Source: JAWLBW01 sp041687475 (GTDB lineage: Bacteria; J088; JAWLBW01). Taken from it: a stretch of DNA of 9,141 nucleotides. The notes beneath the pieces were generated by a model. It saw only the letters and a program-made list of their open reading frames with translations. It was not told the DNA's origin and searched no databases. The translations under genes were made by a program, and so were the position numbers. The DNA is taken from the NCBI GenBank assembly GCA_041687475.1, contig JAWLBW010000185.1, positions 1 to 9,141 on the forward strand, in the 5' to 3' direction. This document shows positions 5,602 through 9,141 of the stretch, one piece after another; position 1 is the stretch's first letter, and every line of letters starts with the position of its first letter.

Positions 5602-6878
5602 AGCAGCGCGACGACATGACCTTTCCCTTCGCCGAGTACGAGGGGCGGCTCGCGGCCTTGCGGCGGCGCATGGAGAAGCGACTGCTCGACGCCGTCATCA
5701 TTACCGATCCGGAAAACCTGATGTATCTCACCGATTATCAGACGACCGGATACTCGTTCTTCCAAGCGCTCGTTGTACCGCTGGAACACGAACCCTTCAT
5801 GATTACGCGCAAGATGGAAGAGTCGAACGTGCATGCGCGTACCTGGGTCGAGATTACGCGGCCGTACTGGGACACCGGCGACGCCATTCAGATGCTGGTC
5901 TCGAGCCTGCACGAGTTCGGCCTCGCCGGCAAGCAAGTGGGTTACGAGCGAAACAGTTACTTCTTTCCCGCCTACCTGCAGGATCGCTTTCACACCACCT
6001 TTACCAACGGCGGAAGGCTGCTCGATTGCTTCGGCATTGTCGAGGAAGGACGGGTGCGTAAATCACCCGCCGAAATCGAAATCATGCGCAAAGCCGCGTT
6101 GGCGACCGAGGCCGGCGTGCGCGCCGGTTACGATGCCTGCGTCGCCGGCGCCACCGAAAACGAAATCGGCGCGGCCATCAGTTCGGCCATGTTTGCCGCG
6201 GGCGGCGAGGCGCCGGCCGTCATGCCGTACGTCACGTCGGGGCCCCGCTCCATGATCGGTCACGCCACCTGGGAAGGGCGCACCGTGCAACCCGGCGAGC
6301 ACGTTTTTCTTGAAGTGGGCGGCTGCTATCGCCGCTATCACACGGCAATGATGCGCACCGTGGTGCTCGATTCTCTTTCGTCGTCGATGGCGAAGGCGCA
6401 GGAGCGCATGCTGCTGGCGCTCGACGAAGTCGAGCGATATATTCGGCCCGGGCTCACGGTGTCCGACGCCGATAAGATCATTCGCGACATCATTACCGAC
6501 AACCACCTCGGGGCCGAGTTGATTACGCGGGCCGGATACTCCATCGGCATCGCGTTTCCGCCCAGCTGGGACGAAGGGTACATGCTCAGCCTCAAGCAGG
6601 GCGACGGCACCATTCTGGAACAGGGCATGACGCTGCACCTGATTCCGTGGATGTGGGGTGTCGACGGCGACAAGACCGTGGGCATCTCCGACACCATTCT
6701 CGTGACCGATCGGGGTTGCGAGTCGTTCTTCACGCTCGACCGCGACTTCGTGTGCAAACCTTCACCCGAAGTACAACCGGGTGAGCATGCGTACGAACCG
6801 GTCGGGGTCTCGTCGTCGGAGTCGCCGACAAATGTGCCGAAGCCAAGGGAAGGAGAACAGCATGCTGACAGTCATTGA
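5598..6878 (+). CDS. doeA: Ectoine hydrolase DoeA (EutD), M24 'pita-bread' fold without metal ligands
   Basis: 426 residues. An N-terminal creatinase-like domain (about 10-150; DPENLMYLTDYQTTGYSFF) precedes an M24 domain (about 155-385). The five metal ligands of M24 peptidases are absent: where prolidases have D.G, this has E239-VGG; the second Asp is A250 (YHTAMMRT); the His of the GHG motif falls at GYSIGI (314-319); the EPG glutamate falls near H347; and the last Glu is S364 (GISDTILVT). This, plus the HATWEGR and GGCYRRYH segments, is the pattern of DoeA/EutD, which opens the ectoine ring to N-alpha-acetyl-diaminobutyrate without metal. The ATG at 5598 overlaps the doeD stop (ATGA) and has TGGAG at 5588-5592; an upstream ATG at 5451 would add 49 non-homologous residues from inside doeD. 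A loose tail of about 38 residues after FVCKP is longer than usual, and the last 17 bases overlap doeC. Confidence 0.88.
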   Translation: MKQRDDMTFPFAEYEGRLAALRRRMEKRLLDAVIITDPENLMYLTDYQTTGYSFFQALVVPLEHEPFMITRKMEESNVHARTWVEITRPYWDTGDAIQMLVSSLHEFGLAGKQVGYERNSYFFPAYLQDRFHTTFTNGGRLLDCFGIVEEGRVRKSPAEIEIMRKAALATEAGVRAGYDACVAGATENEIGAAISSAMFAAGGEAPAVMPYVTSGPRSMIGHATWEGRTVQPGEHVFLEVGGCYRRYHTAMMRTVVLDSLSSSMAKAQERMLLALDEVERYIRPGLTVSDADKIIRDIITDNHLGAELITRAGYSIGIAFPPSWDEGYMLSLKQGDGTILEQGMTLHLIPWMWGVDGDKTVGISDTILVTDRGCESFFTLDRDFVCKPSPEVQPGEHAYEPVGVSSSESPTNVPKPREGEQHADSH

Positions 6879-8232
6879 TCCCCGCAACGACGCCGTCGTG
6901 CGGCAGGTGCCCACCGACGATCCGGCCACCATCGAAACGCGGCTCGCGGCTTCGGTCGAGGCGTTCGAAAACTGGCGCCGGAAGAGTTTCGCCCAGCGGG
7001 CCGAGGTGCTGCGCGCCGTGGCCGCCCGCATGCGCGAGCAGGTTGAAAGCCTGGCCCCCCTCATGACCGAGGAAATGGGCAAGCCCATCAAGGAAGCGCG
7101 CGGCGAGGTGCTGAAGGCGGCCTGGTGCGCCGAGCATTACGCCGGGCATGCCGAGGCGTATCTGGCCACCGAACACATCGAGTCCGACGCCACGCGCAGC
7201 TATGTGCAGTACCTTCCCCTCGGGCCGGTTCTGGGCATTCTTCCGTGGAACGCGCCTTTCTGGCTGGCTTTCCGCTTCTGTGCGCCGGCGCTCATGGCGG
7301 GAAATACCTGCCTCATGAAGCACGATCCGCACGTGCCGGGCTGTGCGGCGGCCATCGCCCGGCTGTTCGACGATGTCGGCGCACCGCACGGCATTTTTCA
7401 GAACCTGGCGCTCGAAACGCCCGATGTCGAAGCGGTCATTCGCGACCCGCGCGTGCAGGCGGTCTCGTTTACCGGGTCGACGCGGGGGGGCGCCGCCGTG
7501 GCTGCCGTCGCCGCCTCGGAAATCAAGCCTGCCGTGCTCGAATTGGGCGGTTCCGACCCGGCCGTCGTTCTTGCCGATGCCGACCTCGAAAAGGCGGCCG
7601 ATGTCATAACCCTGTCGCGCATCATCAACGCCGGCCAATCGTGCATCGCGGCCAAACGTATCATTATCGAATCGCCGGTTTACGACCGCATGGTCGAGCT
7701 GCTGCGCGACAGACTGGCCGCATTGAAGGTCGGCGATCCGGCCGACGAACAGACCGACGTGGGGCCGATAGCCCGCGCCGACCTGCGCCATAATATTCAC
7801 CGGCAGGTACGCGAAACGATTGCCCAGGGAGCACGGTGCCTGCTGGGCGGCGAGCTGCCCGAAGGGCCGGGCTTCTTCTACCCGGTTACCCTGCTGGTCG
7901 ATGTCGAACCGGCCATGACGGCCTGCACCGAAGAGACCTTCGGGCCGGTGGCTGTGGTCACGCGGGCCGGTAATGCCGAGGCGGCGCTTGCGATGGCGAA
8001 CGATACGCCGTACGGGCTGGGAGCAAGCGTGTGGACCGATGCGGCCCGCGGCGAGAAGCTTGCCCGCGAGATCGAAGCCGGGCAGGTGTCTGTGAACGGC
8101 ATCGTCAAAACCGATCCCCGGCTTCCCAGCGGGGGCGTCAAGCGCTCGGGATACGGACGCGAGCTGGGGCCACACGGCATTCGCGAGTTCGTCAACGCGC
8201 AACAGGTATGGGTAGGACCGGTGAAGTCATGA
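6862..8232 (+). CDS. doeC: NAD(P)-dependent aldehyde dehydrogenase, probable aspartate-semialdehyde dehydrogenase DoeC
   Basis: 456-residue member of the aldehyde dehydrogenase superfamily, of the succinate-semialdehyde dehydrogenase type in length and sequence (MTEEMGKPIKEARGEV, LGPVLGILPWNAPFW). Catalytic residues: N130 (PWN), E227 (LELGGSDP) and the nucleophile C261 (GQSCIAAKR), with coenzyme contacts K153, FTGST (203-207) and E358 in EETFGP. In the doe pathway DoeC oxidises L-aspartate beta-semialdehyde from DoeD to L-aspartate; sequence alone cannot separate this from succinate semialdehyde, so the call rests on context. The start is ATG 6862, with AAGGAG at 6850-6855 and a 6-base spacer; the in-frame ATG at 6781 lies deep in doeA and would add a 27-residue Arg/Ser-rich leader unlike the family. 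The stop overlaps an ATG at 8229 that opens a short ORF. Confidence 0.86.
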   Translation: MLTVIDPRNDAVVRQVPTDDPATIETRLAASVEAFENWRRKSFAQRAEVLRAVAARMREQVESLAPLMTEEMGKPIKEARGEVLKAAWCAEHYAGHAEAYLATEHIESDATRSYVQYLPLGPVLGILPWNAPFWLAFRFCAPALMAGNTCLMKHDPHVPGCAAAIARLFDDVGAPHGIFQNLALETPDVEAVIRDPRVQAVSFTGSTRGGAAVAAVAASEIKPAVLELGGSDPAVVLADADLEKAADVITLSRIINAGQSCIAAKRIIIESPVYDRMVELLRDRLAALKVGDPADEQTDVGPIARADLRHNIHRQVRETIAQGARCLLGGELPEGPGFFYPVTLLVDVEPAMTACTEETFGPVAVVTRAGNAEAALAMANDTPYGLGASVWTDAARGEKLAREIEAGQVSVNGIVKTDPRLPSGGVKRSGYGRELGPHGIREFVNAQQVWVGPVKS

Positions 8233-8495
8233 GTATTCCAGACAGATATGGCCGTCCCGAGCAGGCTTCGCCTGCGGCTGCCTCTACCGAACCGTGCATA
8301 TGCGGATTCTGCCACCGACGCAGCCCCGTACGAGGCCTGGGCGCGGTCTGCCTGCACCCTTCCATCGTACGGAATGCCGCACACGGCAGGCGCAGCGAAT
8401 CATGGGCGGGGGTGACTTCTCGGGCCGAGTACGCTCGTCGTATCACCTTTCACCTATCACCTGTCACGCCATTCGAAAGCTATGAGTGCTTTTGA
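8229..8495 (+). CDS. Doubtful small Cys-rich ORF between doeC and glutamate dehydrogenase
   Basis: 88 codons starting with an ATG that overlaps the doeC stop as ATGA, the same arrangement as doeD/doeA, and ending 14 bases inside the next gene. I recognise no family. The first half holds C23, C25, C28-H29, C41 and H43 (PCICGFCHRR...GAVCLHP), which could suggest a metal-binding knuckle. Against it: no clear ribosome site, a mixed amino acid content, inverted repeats that cross it, and a last third made from a heptamer tandem repeat (8441-8468). It is equally likely to be an open frame in a non-coding spacer. Confidence 0.22.
   Translation: MSIPDRYGRPEQASPAAASTEPCICGFCHRRSPVRGLGAVCLHPSIVRNAAHGRRSESWAGVTSRAEYARRITFHLSPVTPFESYECF
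8261..8275 (+). repeat. Short GC-rich hairpin after doeC
   Basis: GCAGGC (8261-8266), TTC, GCCTGC (8270-8275): a perfect 6-bp stem with a 3-base loop, 28 bases after the doeC stop. No T-run follows, so it is a weak candidate for an intrinsic terminator; it could stabilise the 3' end of the doe transcript. Confidence 0.35.
8326..8388 (+). repeat. Nested inverted repeats in the doeC-gdh spacer (possible structured leader)
   Basis: CCGTACGA (8326-8333) is the exact reverse complement of TCGTACGG (8365-8372), enclosing 31 bases. It is followed at once by a second perfect hairpin, TGCCG (8375-8379), CACA, CGGCA (8384-8388). A further pair, GCCTGC (8350-8355) and GCAGGC (8386-8391), could form an alternative fold that excludes both. 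These may be parts of a leader RNA for the glutamate dehydrogenase gene or remains of a repeat element. No known riboswitch class was recognised. The rest of the 249-base spacer shows only the other hairpin, the doubtful ORF and the tandem repeat listed here. Confidence 0.35.
8441..8468 (+). repeat. Four-copy heptamer tandem repeat (TNTCACC)
   Basis: Four consecutive 7-base units read TATCACC, TTTCACC, TATCACC and TGTCACG, differing only at the second base and the last base of the final unit. The array ends 13 bases before the glutamate dehydrogenase start codon and is much less GC-rich than its surroundings. Copy number of such arrays can vary between strains; its position allows an effect on expression or a repeated protein-binding site. 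Confidence 0.7.
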
Positions 8496-9141
8496 AGCCA
8501 CCGCCGCCTATGTGCACGAGGCGGTGCGGGTGTTGGAGATGCCCCGATCGGTCGAACGGCTCCTGCTCAAGCCGCGTCGCGTTCTCAAGTCCGAGCTGGC
8601 GCTTACCCGCGACAACGGCGAACTGCTCGTGGTCACGGCCTACCGGGTTCAGCACAGTGCCGCACGGGGACCGATGAAAGGCGGCATCCGGTATCACCCA
8701 TCGGTCGAGGAAGACGAGGTAACGTCCCTGTCGGCCCTCATGTCGTGGAAGACGGCGCTGCTCGACGTGCCCTACGGCGGCGCAAAGGGGGGTATCGCCG
8801 TCGATCCCTGGCAGCTTTCGACCCGCGAGCGCGAAACCCTGACCAGAGCCTTCGTCGGCGAGCTGCACGAAATGCTGGGCCCTTACCGCGACATTCCGGC
8901 ACCCGACGTCAACACCGACGCGCAGACCATGGCCTGGTTCATGGACGAATACACGCGCATCTGCGGCTTCACGCCCGCGGTCGTTACCGGAAAACCGGTC
9001 GACCTGTACGGGGCCGAGGGCCGGGAAGAAGCCACCGGTCGAGGCGTCGCCCTCATGGTGAAATCCTTTGCCGAGCACGAATGGGGAAACATCGCCGGGC
9101 GAAACATCGTCGTTCAGGGGTTCGGCAACGTCGGCAGCTAC
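8482..9141 (+). CDS. gdhA: Glutamate dehydrogenase (3' end missing)
   Basis: The first 220 residues of a Glu/Leu/Phe/Val dehydrogenase, open to the right edge (full length in this family is usually about 420-450). Visible motifs: substrate site GPMKGGIRYHP with K66, second lysine K90 (MSWK), catalytic K102 in PYGGAKGGI, D142 in PAPDVNTD, the GREEATGRGV segment (179-189), and the start of the coenzyme Rossmann fold, QGFGNVG (212-218). The enzyme interconverts glutamate with 2-oxoglutarate plus ammonium. In this operon it would most simply turn the glutamate made by DoeD back into 2-oxoglutarate. Coenzyme preference cannot be judged because the deciding region lies outside the window. The ATG at 8482 gives the normal N-terminus, but its ribosome site is weak (GAAAG at 8475-8479). 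A 249-base spacer separates it from doeC, so it may have its own promoter. Confidence 0.9.
   Translation, partial: MSAFEATAAYVHEAVRVLEMPRSVERLLLKPRRVLKSELALTRDNGELLVVTAYRVQHSAARGPMKGGIRYHPSVEEDEVTSLSALMSWKTALLDVPYGGAKGGIAVDPWQLSTRERETLTRAFVGELHEMLGPYRDIPAPDVNTDAQTMAWFMDEYTRICGFTPAVVTGKPVDLYGAEGREEATGRGVALMVKSFAEHEWGNIAGRNIVVQGFGNVGSY

Noticed and set aside
6781..6861. Upstream ATG that would add 27 residues to DoeC
   Set aside because: The leader is Arg/Ser-rich and unlike the family, and the AAGGAG at 6850-6855 is ideally spaced for the ATG at 6862.
6730..8202. Long open frame of 490 codons on the - strand opposite doeC
   Set aside because: It is the mirror of doeC in a GC-rich sequence; its translation is rich in Arg, Gly and His, with no recognisable domain, while the + strand encodes an aldehyde dehydrogenase with all catalytic residues.
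1..9141. CRISPR array, tRNA, rRNA, transposase or phage genes
   Set aside because: None was seen: no spaced direct repeats, no RNA-gene signatures, and no mobile-element coding sequence on either strand.

Overview
The window (9,141 bases, GC-rich, all genes on the + strand) carries the end-to-end parts of two compact operons. Codon choice, the tight gene packing and the gene families point to a free-living, GC-rich bacterium able to use compatible solutes. No gene here fixes the phylum: there are no rRNA, tRNA or other taxonomic markers, so I do not name a taxon.

Region 1 (1-2979) is a five-gene partner-switching 'stressosome' module: an RsbR-type sensor with an XylR_N/V4R ligand-binding domain and a C-terminal STAS domain (cut by the left window edge), an RsbS-type single STAS protein, an RsbT-type kinase with an unusual helical N-terminal extension, an RsbX-type PP2C phosphatase, and a second small RsbT/RsbW-type kinase. 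The genes touch or overlap, and most starts have a clear Shine-Dalgarno sequence. In the known paradigm RsbR and RsbS form a large complex that holds RsbT; on a signal RsbT phosphorylates the STAS domains and leaves to act on a downstream target, and RsbX resets the complex. No sigma factor, RsbV or RsbU is visible here, so the output is unknown.

A 117-base gap (2980-3096) follows, with a candidate sigma-70-like promoter and a perfect 7-bp inverted repeat at its predicted start point.

Region 2 (3097-9141) is a complete ectoine-degradation operon: doeB2 (M20 deacetylase), doeD (diaminobutyrate aminotransferase), doeA (ectoine hydrolase, M24 fold), doeC (aspartate-semialdehyde dehydrogenase) and, after a 249-base spacer rich in short inverted repeats, the first 220 codons of a glutamate dehydrogenase gene that runs off the right edge. 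Read in pathway order: DoeA opens ectoine to N-alpha-acetyl-diaminobutyrate, DoeB2 removes acetate, DoeD transfers the gamma-amino group to 2-oxoglutarate, DoeC oxidises aspartate semialdehyde to aspartate, and glutamate dehydrogenase could recycle the glutamate made by DoeD. No ectoine transporter, no EnuR/DoeX regulator and no ectA/ectC are present in the window.

The most interesting points are the juxtaposition of a stress-sensing module with catabolism of a stress protectant, the kinase with a novel-looking N-terminal domain, the second kinase without an evident target, and the structured spacer with a possible small Cys-rich ORF and a heptamer tandem repeat before the glutamate dehydrogenase gene.
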